In this document: positions 48,177-61,523 of the stretch, in pieces
How the letters are laid out: every line of letters begins with the position of its first letter
How positions within the stretch are numbered: position 1 is the stretch's first letter
NCBI RefSeq assembly: GCF_000003815.2
Contig: NC_049981.1
Span: forward strand, 23,861,593 to 23,925,592
Origin: Branchiostoma floridae
Lineage: Eukaryota > Chordata > Leptocardii > Amphioxiformes > Branchiostomatidae
DNA length: 64,000 nucleotides
Reading direction: 5' to 3'
The notes under the pieces: generated by a model
What the model was told of the DNA's origin: nothing
The model's input: only the letters and a program-made list of their open reading frames with translations
Database searches by the model: none
Made by a program: the position numbers and the translations under genes

Positions 48177-51100
48177 ACAGGTTTAATTACGTGAAAGTGT
48201 TGAAAATTCTCCGAGTTTATGGCCAATTGGATGATTGAAGGCGAAAAATTTTATCATTAACCGTCATATTCAAATAACAAGATTCAGAATCAGGGAAGGA
48301 ACATCTGGTCTTCGCGCTAAAACAATGTAGCTAACTTGGTTTGGTAACGGCTTTCGGTGTAGCTTTATAATCCGCAAATGAAAATGTTATTTTGCGTGTA
48401 TCTGCTTCTATTTCGAGTATAGATATGCCCATTTTTGCAATTGACTTTCCGGTGTGAGCCGGCTGCAGTTAATTGACCTCCGCAGAGCGGCGTTTCAAAG
48501 TGGGCGTAAGAAGGCGACACGCTGACAGGATTTTGTTTTGTTTTTAAATATTTTGTGGCTTGTACACTGAAGTCGTACATATCCGTATTCCTAAATTGCA
48601 CTCTTCTATATAGATATTAGTTGTTATTGGTACATTGTACTTTGTGCGATTGTTGAGAAATAAATCCATTCATTCATTCTATATTTTTTTCTGCGTCGAG
48701 GACAGTCACCTTGTGGCCCTTCAAGCCCATAGGCCAAACACTGTGTTCTGCTGCCTCAGGGGGTTCACGAATCCAAGCAGGTGGCAGCGAGGTCGCGGTG
48801 CGATCAACGTCTTGTGGAATGGTGGCCCTACGTTCACGTACTTGTTGTAGATGTATGCTCGTAACAAGCTATTTACATGTAGAGCCTTGAAAACAGCTGA
48901 GGCAGACGTTCAGCACTCTTGTAAGGCCTATGACTTGTAGATGAGTATTTTCTAGCGTTGGGTGGGTGGCAATTATCGTTAGAATTGATGATGCTGTCAA
49001 CTGCTATTTGCAAAGTGTAACCGCTCAGCAGCCCAGAATGACAGGGCGTACGTGTATACCACCCACGTTAATCCCTCGTCACATTCTTCAAAAATCTGAT
49101 GATGAGAAATGCTCCAACCTAACAGCATGTATTTACTGTTGGTTTACGTTATTTAGTTCAATCGATCCTACGGGGAATTTAAATATTTTTTAGCATGTAT
49201 TTATTGCATAGTACAAGCAGGCAAATATATGAAAAATCTTTTAACATTTTACATAAGAAAATCCTAAAATTAAAACCTTACATGTATAAGCTATAATATA
49301 TATTAGAAGATTTTTATCTTTTTATATTCATTTTCATGTGCTATTTTTTGTGTACAATCTATCAATCTGTCTACCTTTATGTCAATTTCTGTAGCCTTTT
49401 AGTTATTTTCTTAGATTAAGCACTGCGAAAGCTATCTGTAGCATTTCAAATATATCTAAATTCTACGTCTAGCTTGAAAAATAGCACATGCCGGCTTTTC
49501 AAAATAAGAAATGTACAAGATAAATTGACAAACAGCTAAAACGATCAATATTAACCGTAGCACTTTTCTTGCCTTCAATTTACATGAACATGAAGGACGT
49601 TGACCTAGGGGAAAACGCCGTAGTGACAATAACGATGGATAACCCGGTGTCATCTAAGACATTACGAGACCGAGAAGCATAACTCGAACGATTTCCCTTC
49701 TAGAAATCAGAGTACAGCCATAACATATGTGCAGTAACATTCCTCATCAGACTCTGAGCTCTTTGGATCCAAGGCGACATGACCGTAACCATGTTGACAT
49801 AAAACCCGAATAACACATGTGGGTAACGTTAGAGAAAATGGAGGGATATAATGTTGACATGGATGGTTCTTAGATAGATCAGAGTGATAAATTGCTCCTA
49901 TAGCCACCGTGCTTTAACGAGAAAATCTACACAGAAATCCAGCCAAAAGTCATTGCACGCTGGGCTTTGGCATTGGTCTTTGTTTTGATGCTTCGAAACA
50001 GATATGTAATCCCTATCCCAGCCCCTTACATCAACAATCTAAGGATATTCTCCCCGTCGCTGGTAATGTTTCAAAACCCCAATGCTGGGTAATTTGAACA
50101 GCAAACGGTGTGCCCATTTTAAACTCATTCTTACGGCAAAAACCTCTCCTTGCACTTTAAAATCAATATTGCTATTCGATGTAATTCTAGTTTATCATGT
50201 AACAAAATGGCCGTATCTCGTAAGAGTGCTTTTGGATTAATAGGTATTCGTTTTGGCATCTAGACATACAAACTGGAAATTGTATAGAAACAATGATGGT
50301 ATATACAGCTGTTATACTTTTTCTAAACTGTTTATCCAAAGATATTTCCAAAGTTGTTTGCAATCATTCGTTTTATGGAGAAAAATGCATATGAAATTTT
50401 GTAGCTATATCGTAAAGTTACCACCATATCATAGACAAATACAAAAGCCGTAAACGTCTTATGGGTATCGATCTCAGCTGAAACGTTGACATTTCACGAT
50501 TTTGAGAACCTTAAAGTGGTAAAAGAAGTAATTGTGCAGCGAAGCCCACTCTTCTGTGTATTCAAGCATTCTTCAAGGATGTAATTGGAATGCAGCAATG
50601 GCTACACTTGAACGTGACATGGTTACAGAGCGGTTCACAATTGCTGAGTAAAGCCACCGTTCAAGTGCTTCTATGTCCCCCCACCTGCGTGTGGGTTTAA
50701 GGGGCAGATGAGAATAACTAATGTACTATACGTTAGATTTACATGAGCTTGGTGTCTGTGGGCTAACAGTGAAGTGATGTGGTGACCTCTCTCCCCACAC
50801 GTTTATAGCTGCCACTGAAGTAGCTTTGGTTCTCCAACTATACGTTTAAGATTATAATAAACGTACTATAGCGTGCATTATGTACGAGTGTACTAGACTC
50901 GACGAAAGAACAAAAAAGAAATAGGAAGAAACATTTTATGATGGTAATCGTATATATTGTCGTAATAACGTAGTAAAGTAGCTGCTCTGTTAAAATACGA
51001 AGTATCTAATACAATTTGTCATCTTTCATGTCACAGTATTCGCATAAATGGTTTAGGTAGCTTTGATCTTTTAGAAGAAAAATAACACATTCCTGTTTAC

Positions 51101-52981
51101 ATTGTCGGCACGAAACCCAAAAAAACAGAAAAAGGTTGACGCCTCCCTCGTAAGGCAGGTAAATAATTGCCTTCTATCATGATCGCGCCCACAGAGGCAG
51201 AAAATTTTAAAAGGTTACTTGGAACGCTGTCTAGTGAAAATAAGCCAACAACCTATCAACTGCGGATTTAGAATCAATTCGTGCGAACCACCAGGCTTCG
51301 TGTCAACCTATTTTAGTAATGGTGCTGATGATGGGTACTTACGGAAAAGGCAAGGGTTTGACTGAAAGTATGCACGGCATATTTTGCTGCGGGATGAACT
51401 TGGAATGATAATGGATGAGATATGTTTTGTTTTTTGTTGTAAAATCTAGGTCATGATTAATAAGAAAATAAGTATATAAGCATTTGTAAGTACGATTTTT
51501 GTAGACTGAATAATAATAATAATGCTGATTCATAGGTATACATGTTAAAAAGAACGGCTGCTTACTGACAACAAATATCCATATATTAGACCACAACAAG
51601 TAAATGTTGTGGATGACGCTCAAGGCGCTCATTAGTTTTCGACTGAGTTTAGAAAAAAAACTGCTAGGGTTGATCAACATGAAGATACAATTACTAAAAT
51701 GTGAAAATAGGCATGCATTGTACTTGTAGAAGTGAAACTAGTTGGATGGTTGTAAAATGGCACCAATATGAAAGCCATGATTGCAGTTGCCAGTTTGGTA
51801 AGTGAATTCAGTTTATCTCACTATTGTCAATTGTGCTATACTTCTTGAATAAAATAATGTCTTGTTTGCATTGATCTCATGTTTAGTCACTTCAATTCTT
51901 GTTACATTGTTTATGGTGTCCGTTTTAGCATTAGCCATCTGGCCTTGATACCTACCCTTTTTTCACCAAACTATCTTACTACTAGTATTTTGCAGTCTAT
52001 AGAGGATGGCATCCATAAAATTTACTTACTGTGTCCTGATAAGTGCATGGAGACATGAACATAATTGAATATGGCGCTCTCATGTTTGATACTTTGCACA
52101 TTTGTAATCGGCCTGTAGCGTTTAAAGCTCATGGATTGAAATATTCTGTATTTGCTGATGAGCAAATGTCGGCCTTTTTAGTTTCATGAGAGTTTTAATT
52201 TACATGTTCCTGCCCGCATAGCTAAAGGCTAAATTCAGTAGTTACAATACTACACGAAAGACTAATGTGTAAACATTATCGTTATACTATGCTCGTCAAG
52301 AGACCAACTAAGCAAATACAAGAGATTTATTCATGGCTTTTACTTCTGAGCTATGCATGCAGCAAAGAGTGGTCATTAACTACAAATGCTAACCGTGGTC
52401 GTGTGCTGTAATGGTAGAAAGCCACACATTCAAAAGGCGCCGGGAGGAGATGGATTTATACGGATAAAAATCCCATTAAACTAGTAGAAAGTGCCAAAAG
52501 CTAAGCTTTAGAAGCATTAGTAATTCAAAAACTTTGAGTACTGTGGCTCAAAAAAAGATCTTATTACAATTTGTCCGAGTTAGATGCAGCTAGGGCTACA
52601 ACAAGAAATGGTAAAAGATAAAGACAGCCTTAATTACTTTTCCCACACTTAAACGAACTTGACGGCTTAGATTTTCTGTACCTTCTGCTTTCTAGGACGA
52701 AATGAGGGACTCTTTTTAAGCATAAACCAATTGCCTTTGTTAAAATGTCTCTTACTCCGATTACCGTTGCTAGTCGTTTTTGAAAATTCAATAGAAAGCA
52801 TCGGACAGTTGTAAATTGCAGTGGATGTTCTCCAGTGTGCGGATTTGTTCTTTTAGTTTTTAGCCACGATATTTAATGCATTCCTTAGGCTGAAGTCTCT
52901 CTCCAGTTCTATCTAATTCTATGATGATAATTGTTATCCTTGGAGCACACATTACAGATGGACGTCTGAATACAAAATGAT
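48177..52981. other. Gene-poor intergenic region
   Basis: AT-rich; open frames are below about 115 codons and without motifs or splice context. No repeat with clear boundaries recognised. Confidence 0.5.
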
Positions 52982-53191
52982 ACTGTAAATACAGAAATGT
53001 TCGCGATGGATTAATGTTCGAGGTTTTCGCGGTGACCACTTCACCGCGAATTTAAAACCACCGCGAACATTTTTCTATTATAGTATTAGACTGCAGTCTA
53101 TGGTGCTACCGCGAAATAAAAACCACCGCGAAAAGTCATTTTTCCCGCTACCGCGAAATTAAATCCCCGCGAACTTAAATGCATTTACAGT
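52982..53191. mobile_element. MITE with ACTGTAAATaCA ends and GCGAA-rich interior
   Basis: The left end ACTGTAAATACAGAAATGTTCGCG and the right end (inverted) ACTGTAAATGCATTTAAGTTCGCG pair. The interior carries at least six CCGCGAA/TTCGCGG motifs in both orientations. No coding capacity. Confidence 0.82.
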
Positions 53192-53439
53192 CCTATCTAT
53201 GGCACTGGTATATGTATATTGTGCCCAGTATACCAGGTAAGAAAATCCAAAGAAATACAGAACTGTTATTCGTCACTTTGTGTGATCCCAAATTACCTAA
53301 ACTTTTAGATAAAACTAGCAAACATTAAATAGATATAACTTTTTTATTACTTGACATTGGAGTTGGAACACCCTTGCATCATCATGACGTGAGCATAATT
53401 GCAAACTCACTGAAACGGGAGAGCTATGACGTTACTTCT

Positions 53440-53589
53440 CGCCATGCGCGGACTTCGGTTCATCACAGACAGCACTAGAGAGGTATCTCTTTACTACTGA
53501 AACCTTATCTACCACGAACAGACCTACACGATATTGTTTTTCTCTCGATCAAGACGGAATATTTGAAAAGGCGAAGGGTCCTTGGAAAG
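53440..53589 (+). other. Possible 5' non-coding exon of the plus-strand GPCR
   Basis: A GC-richer stretch ends in a consensus donor TTGGAAAG|GTAAGTCAG at 53589/53590, with no long frame. It lies 3.5 kb before the receptor's first coding exon on the same strand. Linkage is inferred; it needs transcript evidence. Confidence 0.3.
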
Positions 53590-56500
53590 GTAAGTCAGTC
53601 TCGTTGCTTTGTGGTGATAAAAGAGCAATGTTTTAGCATTGCCAGCAATGTTAATCAGTATTTCATTTGTGAACTGTCTCATTTAACATTCATTACTATT
53701 CCTTTAATAGATTAAACGCTATAGTGTAAATGTCGTATGAAAGACATTATTACGAAAACGAACTCCGACTAAGGCTAGTCATATGATTAAAACATAGACT
53801 ATAGATATCAGCTTTGGAATGATTTATATTACTTGAGAAACAGCTTTATACATTAAATATACATCAAATTGATAAAGCATTAGCGGATGACGATATCTGC
53901 TTCATTGGAGGAATGGATACAGATCCTACAATGTCTAGTCATGCGTAATAAGCTTTTGCCGGCAGTGAAAATATTGTGTAATCTGTTTTGAAATGATAAA
54001 TGCCCGTCCTCTGGCAGAAGAATGATAGCAAATATCGCGAACATGTTCTAAAGTACTTTGACGCACAACCTTTCTACCCATCGCGATTGTGCTCATAAAT
54101 TTCCACCATGTACATGCTAACAGAACTATCAATCATACTCTTAGGGTATCCATTTCGTATTCATTGCAAAATGCATCATGTGCTGTTTGCTTTGAACCTG
54201 GCAGATTCTTTAATATAGACTGTCCAAAGACCGAAAGAAGTGTAAAGACTTGGTGAACAATCTTACTGTCCTTACGGCCACCGGCTACGGGACTGAGTGA
54301 GTGAGAGTGAGTGCATGGCAGATTCAATTAATCTATGCGTCACTTAAAAATTAGAAAAATAACAACCAAAAACATCATGTAACGACTTTACACTATCCTG
54401 TCCGCACCACTTGAATTGTAAATTGTACTGATCTGTACGTCGTATCCGATATTTTTAAAGTTAGAGTTCAAATCTCGTTTTTATTAAGATAAAAACTTTA
54501 CAGTCATGACAACCTATTTAGTCTTTTCTACAAGACACATCATGAGAATTCACCTCAGTAATTCTGTTCACGTACATAGTTCATTGGTGGTGGTAAACGG
54601 ATATGTCGGGTTTGCTAGCGATCAAAGGCTTGCTTCTTCAATAAGGTCGAGTGTGATATGAAGTCACAAGGTGGGTCCAGATGCTTGCATGCTTAAGAAG
54701 AAGTGTCTAGTTTGCCTCATAATGTATGGACAGCAGAAGGTTAAACTTGAACGAGTTTATATGATGTGATAGCAATTGGGGGGGTTTGCCTATATATTGA
54801 AGCATATTTTAAACGTTGCTGGGTATATCTCTTTGCTGCTTTATCTGGACATATGTATTTTGGTTGTACTTGATGAGGTTGACCTCACAATTTCAATATT
54901 ACAAAGTTGTACTATTTTAAAAACTTTTATTTGTGCTTTTTTGGGGAATACTTATATTCTGCAAGATCTTCTATATAATTTGGTATAGTACCACACACAG
55001 AAAAATATGTTTAGTGAAGGCACTACGTCCTAAGTCTATGCACTATAAAGCATTTAATTAGATGCGTCTGCTCCCCAGGTCTGTAGCTACATGTGGCCTC
55101 TGCCACCGTAAAATACCAGACAAAAAAAAATAAAATATGGTCTGTATCAAAATGTATTTCATTTGCTATTCTCTTTGATCGTGTACTCTTCCACGACATC
55201 CGGAGTACGACACTAAGCTATCTAGTATCTATGTATGATCCTAATATAGAATTAGCATGAACATTGACAAACAGTATGCCCTTTATCTTGATCAGGGCAT
55301 CTGATGCCTGAGAAATATTGCGTCTTTCCGTGTCATAAAGGCAGCAGTAGCCCTTCCGTCCACGTGAAGTGCCATGTATCATTGACATAACCTCACCATA
55401 GCCCAACATGTTATTCATTGTACTTCATAAATCATTAAAGCCGGTCAAATATTGATATGGATGACATAGGATCATATACATAAAACACCAAGAGAATATT
55501 GATAGCGTTGGTAGTATGGTGAATTTTGCATGATACACATAGAATTACATTATCTATTCTTTGTAGCGAAGGTGGTGTCCGAAATGGGATATCCTTCAAT
55601 TTTCCAAAGAAATGAAACCTATTGAAGATAGACGTGCTCAGTTACGAGCCGCGAAACCTATCCACAATTTAGATTGGATTGCTAGGAGATGGTCAAAGTG
55701 GCAAAGGTATATTCCAAATCTCATCACTAGACCTTCACGCTGAAGACCAGATCGATAAAACTGCAAGCAGAAATTCAATCATCTCGGAAAAATAGAATAA
55801 CATCTGTCAGCATTCACCTATCCTTGTCCTTGGCCCCGTCCTCTGAAGTTTGTGAAAGTTGCCTCGCACCTTTGACATTTATCGAAGCGAAGCCTAATTT
55901 CTGAATGGCGTTATCAAACCACTTATGGATACGCTTCCGGTGGTAAGGCAGATGATTACGTTTGCTCTAAGGAGGTGTCATGAGACGGTCCTGTGCACTT
56001 CACGAGTTTCAATGTTTCTCTCTTCGGAAAGGGAAAGGAAAGAACAAACCACAGGGGATGATTCACAACTTCTGCAGAAAGGAAACTTGCCTACCTGGGG
56101 CAGAGTATTGATTTATTTTGAAGACATACACCATATCCAGCACAAAGCACAGCTACGTGCTTGCTTTTATCATGGCGTTACGCTAGACTGCGATGTTCCT
56201 GTTCAGTGCCTGCTACTATGTTAATATCTTCGGCGAAGCGAAAGTTAGCCATTGTCTTTACTCTTACACGAACTGCTGATCCGTCGTAGTGCTCTGAAGC
56301 ATGGTTCTTTCTAGAATGGTGGGGAAAGGTGAAATCAGACATGGTTACAACTGGAATAAAGTATTTTAAACCATTCTCGTGCAGCTTTCCCGTTTGTGAT
56401 TAGAATGTTTGTCATTGATGGCATTTAATTTGTGACATTCAGACAGTGCCGGCTATACTGTCCATAAAATCTGCTACTGTTGCGATTGCTTATAGCCAGA

Positions 56501-57091
56501 TGAAATAACCTGTATTGCTAATAATCTGTTATCATCCTTAAATGGGGCTATTATTGCAAATTGCTCATCATCAACGAGTGATCATGTCATGTTCAAAGTA
56601 CTGGTCGTTACCAAGGTCAAGATACATGTTTTATGGAAATAATCCCATTGCAATTGATGAAGACGTTAATTTGGGATAGCAAAATATGTTTGTNNNNNNN
56701 NNNNNNNNNNNNNNNNNNNNNNNNNNNNNNNNNNNNNNNNNNNNNNNNNNNNNNNNNNNNNNNNNNNNNNNNNNNNNNNNNNNNNNNNNNNNNATACGCT
56801 ATAGACCACAAACCTACTGATTAATGCCTTACCATGTTAAATCCCTCCGCGTCACTAATGACACCTCTTGTGCATTTCTGTAGGTGGTATCGACATTGGA
56901 AACCTTTTCCTCAGCGGAATAGCCCTCATATTCTTCAAACACCATCAACTTGAATATCTTCAGTTCAGAAGGGGCACGTGTGCATCTGCTGCCGTTGCCA
57001 CCATAGTGATTTGAAGGAGACTGGCAATATAAACTGTATTTTTTTATCTTTTTTTTCATTTGGCGGTCGTGTGCATTACGCCTTCTTTACA
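53590..57091. other. Upstream region of the plus-strand GPCR with an assembly gap
   Basis: No supported coding exon. Contains the 100-N gap. A long pyrimidine tract (about 57039-57058) lies shortly before the receptor's ATG but has no following AG, so the ATG exon appears to run back into 5'UTR. Confidence 0.45.
56694..56793. other. Assembly gap (100 N)
   Basis: Exactly one hundred N, a conventional placeholder size, so the true gap length is unknown. Confidence 0.99.
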
Positions 57092-59702
57092 ATGTCTACA
57101 CCGTCGCCTTTAGAATTGGAACGCAGCAACTTCACGGGATCGGAGGACATTGCCATGAACTCTTCTGAAGTCTTGAGTAAGATCTACGCTGATGCAAGAT
57201 TCAAGCAATCTACGGCAATTATAGCGCTGTTCATCCTTTCTTACGTTTTGACGTTTGCTCTGTGTATCGTTGGGAACTCCATGGTATGCTTTGTCATCTT
57301 AAAAATACCGCGGATGAGGACAGTCACCAACTACTTCCTTTTAAACTTGGCAGTGAGCGACCTCCTCGTGGCAATCTTCTGTATGCCATTTACTCTTCTT
57401 GACAACATCGTAAGGGGTGAGTAGTAAATATTTGTATGAAAAATTGTGACACCACCACTTCATTGCAGGGTCAAAATGTAAATCAACAGTCAATGATTGT
57501 TTATTTGCAAAATAATTGCATACACAGTCTCAAGAACTAAGGGAGGTAAGTACATAAAACTAGTGTCTAATCAACTACATGATACTATGGATACTATTGT
57601 CGGGTTTGACTTCTTCTTTGAAGGCAGTGGTTAATGAACTGTCCCACGTTCTGTATGATGGTGGGATTTTGTGCTTTTAATGATAAAGCAGTGATTCCCC
57701 GAAATTACTAGCTTGAAGTGATGTTTCTTTTCTGTTTGGATATTACTTGCAATATAGACAAAATGCAGTTAGGAAATCGATGCAAGGTAATTTCCCTCGT
57801 CGTACTTCTTCAGGTATGAAAATTGAATGTACTCTAAAAATGACGGCTATTCCATGTTCATTCTCGCTGACACTTACAAGTAGTACGAGTTATCAAAGAC
57901 ATCCATTATTCAGGTATAAGGGTCGCTGAAGGATACAAAAACAATTTGTCATATTTTCAGATATATTTGCAGTTTTATTTTTGTGTATATCAATAACGTA
58001 TATGTGTATATCAATTTTGTGTATATCAATAACTGTATATCTGTGCTGTAGGTGCGGAAAACAGGAATAATGTAGTTATTACAATCTATTGTATGTAAGT
58101 CCGATATTGTCCTGCCACATGCTAAGACCGGGATATTCAATATGATATTATCATGTCCTATTCATATATCTGCCGACGTAGGCCAATTCATTTACCACCC
58201 CTTGCAAAAACGAGATAATGCTATATAGACATAATGATCTGAAGTATTAGCTTTTATGATATTAACTTGATTGTTTATACTGTTACATTAGATTAGATTA
58301 GTTGTGAGATATTTTCAATACGTATATAAGTCAACTCCCATGTATATTTAGATTGCCATACATTACACCTGTTACAATCCTCTTCTGTAAATATGTATTG
58401 AATTTCATAGATTTTTGAAATGTAACTATGCGAAAGAAAAGGTCGTTATTGAACTAAGAACGTGATAATTTCACAGATAAACTGATATCATGAATAACGC
58501 AATTCTTCACTTTATACACAGGATGGCCCCTAGGGAACGTGATGTGCAAGCTAACACCCGCAGTGACTGTAGTCTCAGTGGTAGCCTCAGTGTTCACACT
58601 CGTGGCCATCGCAGTGGACAGGTGTGTATTCTTTTAAAAACATATTCTATTTTTTTCACTGTTAGATAAACATGTGATATAGGTTAAGTCAGCCGGTCTG
58701 ATGTTTACGCTTCGATCACTCGGTGGTTTATTCCGTGTTTATAGGAACCGATCGTGGTTTATGACATCGTGTAGGTACCAACTGATGAGAACGTGAAATG
58801 TACAGTTGTTGTCTTAAGTATTGCTTATATTTATGTATAGTACTTGACAATATCTTTATATCTAGTTCTTGTCCTTCATTGTATACTAATTTGCGTCGTA
58901 AAATCGCACCATTGCTATTCAAGTGAATGCTAAAATGCATACGAAATATCACGAAATCTTCAGCAGTACAACCTTTTTTTTCAGATACTATTCGGTAGTT
59001 CATCCTACAGAGCCCAAACCATCGACCAGAACGCTTATTCAGACTGTTGCAGTCATATGGGGACTCTCCTTTGTCATAATGATCCCACAAGTCCTTCTAA
59101 TTGAAGAGGGGGTAATGTCCTATAAGAACACTATATTCTTACACTTGTGTATGGAGACATCACCCCTATGGAGTAAGGTGTATAGTACTATTATCTTTCT
59201 CTGTTGTTACATTACGCCCATGGCTGTGATTGCTTGCCTTTACGCCAAAATTGGTTTTACTGTCTGGGCTAAGCCCACTCCGGGAGGCGATCGCGCCCCT
59301 AAGGAAATCAAAGAACAGGATTTTCGTAAAAAGGTCAAAGTCATCAAAATGTTAATGGTGGTGGTGATATTATTTGCATTTTCCTGGCTTCCCCTGCAAA
59401 CAATATTTATGTTGTACGACTATGGAGATCTTAGCGTACATACCAAGGAAGTGATGGACATCTATGTGTACCCAGTAGCGCATTGGCTGTCGTATTGTAA
59501 TAGCTGCATGAATCCCATCATCTATGGCTACTTTAATCAGAATTTCCGAAACGCTTTCAAGTCGATATTTTCGTCGAGATATTTAGAGTTTTTCTACAAA
59601 AGGAAATCTGTTAAAGATTCACGACGGCCTATGAATAACCAAGGTGATGTGGATTTGATTGAAATCAAGACAGGACAGAACGATCATGACTGCAATCTGT
59701 AG
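57092..59702 (+). CDS. NPFF-receptor-like class A GPCR, 3 coding exons, 380 aa
   Basis: Exons 57092-57416, 58522-58621, 58985-59702; frame continuous over 1143 nt, GT/AG junctions. A plasma-membrane neuropeptide receptor. Sequons at N13 and N23 in the N-terminus. TM1 [11 protein letters not shown]2 [20 protein letters not shown]; then [16 protein letters not shown] with the conserved Cys117. The TM3 end reads [20 protein letters not shown], very close to vertebrate NPFF receptors. TM6 is [10 protein letters not shown] (SWLP for CWLP) and TM7 [20 protein letters not shown] plus YGYFNQNFR. The LLDNI..GWP.GN.MCK and YPxAHWL motifs make NPFFR (RFamide/PrRP group) the best family call. The start at 57092 is preferred; an in-frame upstream ATG (56978) would add a Cys-rich stretch atypical of the family. 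AATAAA at 60769-60774 may end the transcript. Exon 2 is 100 nt, as in the minus-strand paralogue at 15-19 kb. Confidence 0.94.
57965..58040. repeat. Short tandem TTTGTGTATATCAATAAC units in receptor intron 1
   Basis: The phrase GTGTATATCAAT recurs three times within about 55 bp, with GTATAT spacers. Confidence 0.8.
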
Positions 59703-61013
59703 GGTTAAGCCTTGAATCTGTACTCAATCAAAACATTGAGACAAGTGGTGGAGAGGGAATCAAGTTTACCTTGATTACCTCAATTCCGTTTCTGTTCAAA
59801 TGACTTGGACAATAGCAACTCGGGTGGCATTAATGGGTATGCAGAAGGGGGCAAATATTACAAAGGATATGTAATTCTTTATAGGCGTTGGTGGGGTGCT
59901 GATTGATGTGTGTATCATATTTACGTTAATGGTAAGACGAATACAGTAGGAAAAGCAAAGATAACATCAATTTGTCACATTGTCATCATGGTGTCAATTT
60001 GACTGAGCAATGATACTGCCTGCGACCATAGGCATATTTGGAAAGAAAGTCTCGACTATATATATCATATAGGTAGAGTACCTTATGTATATACGGTTTT
60101 ATCAGAGGTTGTAATTAATGTTTCTTGTCTGGACACCTGTATTTAGAAGCAAATACCTCACTAATAGTCGTTGCCATCTATTTTCACATGCTGTAAAAAT
60201 TATGCAAGGAAACTATGTACAGAACTACATATAAATGTAAAAAAAAAGATTTTACAGCCATGGGTATATCTGTGTATATTATATTATAGTAACAGCAATT
60301 GAACAATATCAAAAGTGTTGTTTCATGAAATGTTCTATGGCGAGTTACACGTTGATATCTAGCGGGTTCAATATACCCCATGTAAGTAAATAGGCGAATT
60401 ATGTGTTTTTAAAAAGCCAAACTACTATTCATGAACATCGAGTAAATGTATCGGAATATGACTAAAAATAGACAAAATATAAGCAAACTATTGCTGTTTT
60501 GTGGGATGCAATTTTGCATGCATGTGTTAGATCGTAGACATTTGATTACTGCAGTTATCAATTAAAAGTTTCCAAATATTTAAAAAAAATTGTCATCGGA
60601 TCGTAGGAGTTGCTTATAGTAACTATATCAAGTGCAGTTTTTGTCACATAAGCGTTTCAGTCAGCAGCCAACATTCATTGGTTAATCTGCTGATGAATGA
60701 TTGGTTATCGGGCAGGTGGTTGCGTCTTCTGAATAGAAACGCGAGCAAGTAGAGTCAATGTTATTCTTAATAAAGAAACCCCGGTATTGTTGTTAATTTC
60801 GTGGTTTAGAAAATCTGAACTATACCTCAAGACGCTATAGATTGATTGCCATAAAACGTGGTATGTGGTTATGAGATGTCATATCAAATAAACTTGCGAA
60901 GGACCAGTGATATTCTAGGGACACAACGACCTCTTCGACAAATGATTTTAACCCTTTCAAGTGAAGCACTGTATCAAGCTTTCCCATTGGATCTGTAAAT
61001 ATCCAATAGAAAT
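59703..61013. other. 3'UTR and flank of the plus-strand GPCR
   Basis: No other exon. AATAAA at 60769-60774, 1.07 kb after the stop, is the first good poly(A) hexamer seen. Confidence 0.5.
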
Positions 61014-61091
61014 ATTGACGAGGGGGTAATGTCCTATAAGAACACTTTATTCTTACACTTGTGTATGGAGACATCACCCCTATGGAGTAAG
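61014..61091 (+). pseudogene. 78-bp copy of receptor exon 3 (extracellular loop 2 segment)
   Basis: Matches 59100-59177 of the upstream GPCR's last exon at 76 of 78 positions (differences at 61019 and 61051 or so), same strand, with no gaps. The source encodes the stretch around [20 protein letters not shown], the loop holding the second conserved Cys. The copy is flanked by 22-bp direct repeats (60995-61016 and 61094-61115, 19/22 identical: GTAAATATCCAATAGAAATA versus GTAGATACCCAATGGAAATA). Not part of a gene. Confidence 0.88.
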
Positions 61092-61289
61092 AAGTAGATA
61101 CCCAATGGAAATATTATTTGCTAAACTTATCTCTGTTTAATTTCTTCTCCACACAGTTAGCAAAAATTGTTCGATGTTTAAAAAATAGCCTAGCAATGAA
61201 GGAAACTTTTCTTCCTCATAAATAATGTACATGTGACCATGAATCGCATGATTAATTTCTGATATTTTTTACTTTTATTTAGCTTCCAA

Positions 61290-61523
61290 ATGCCTCGAGT
61301 ATGAAATTCCCATTATTTAGCAGAATGGAATTATAGTTGATCTCATCAATTATGTAAATGGCTATTAATTTGCATAATTGCCATTAAGACATTCCTCTCT
61401 TTCTCATTTACATATATTTGACAACTTTGAGAGTCCTATCAAGGAGAACAGGGGGTTTGATAAATTCCCTTATCAATTATTTTAATAATTGGTTATTTGC
61501 ACTATCGGTTATTCATTACGTGT
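61290..61523. repeat. Dispersed repeat, left part, interrupted
   Basis: ATTTCTCTCTTTCTCAgTTACATATATT, GAAAGTCCTATCA and TTAATTATG-type modules also occur at about 23405-23500 and 23630-23720. It resumes after 62530. Confidence 0.6.
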
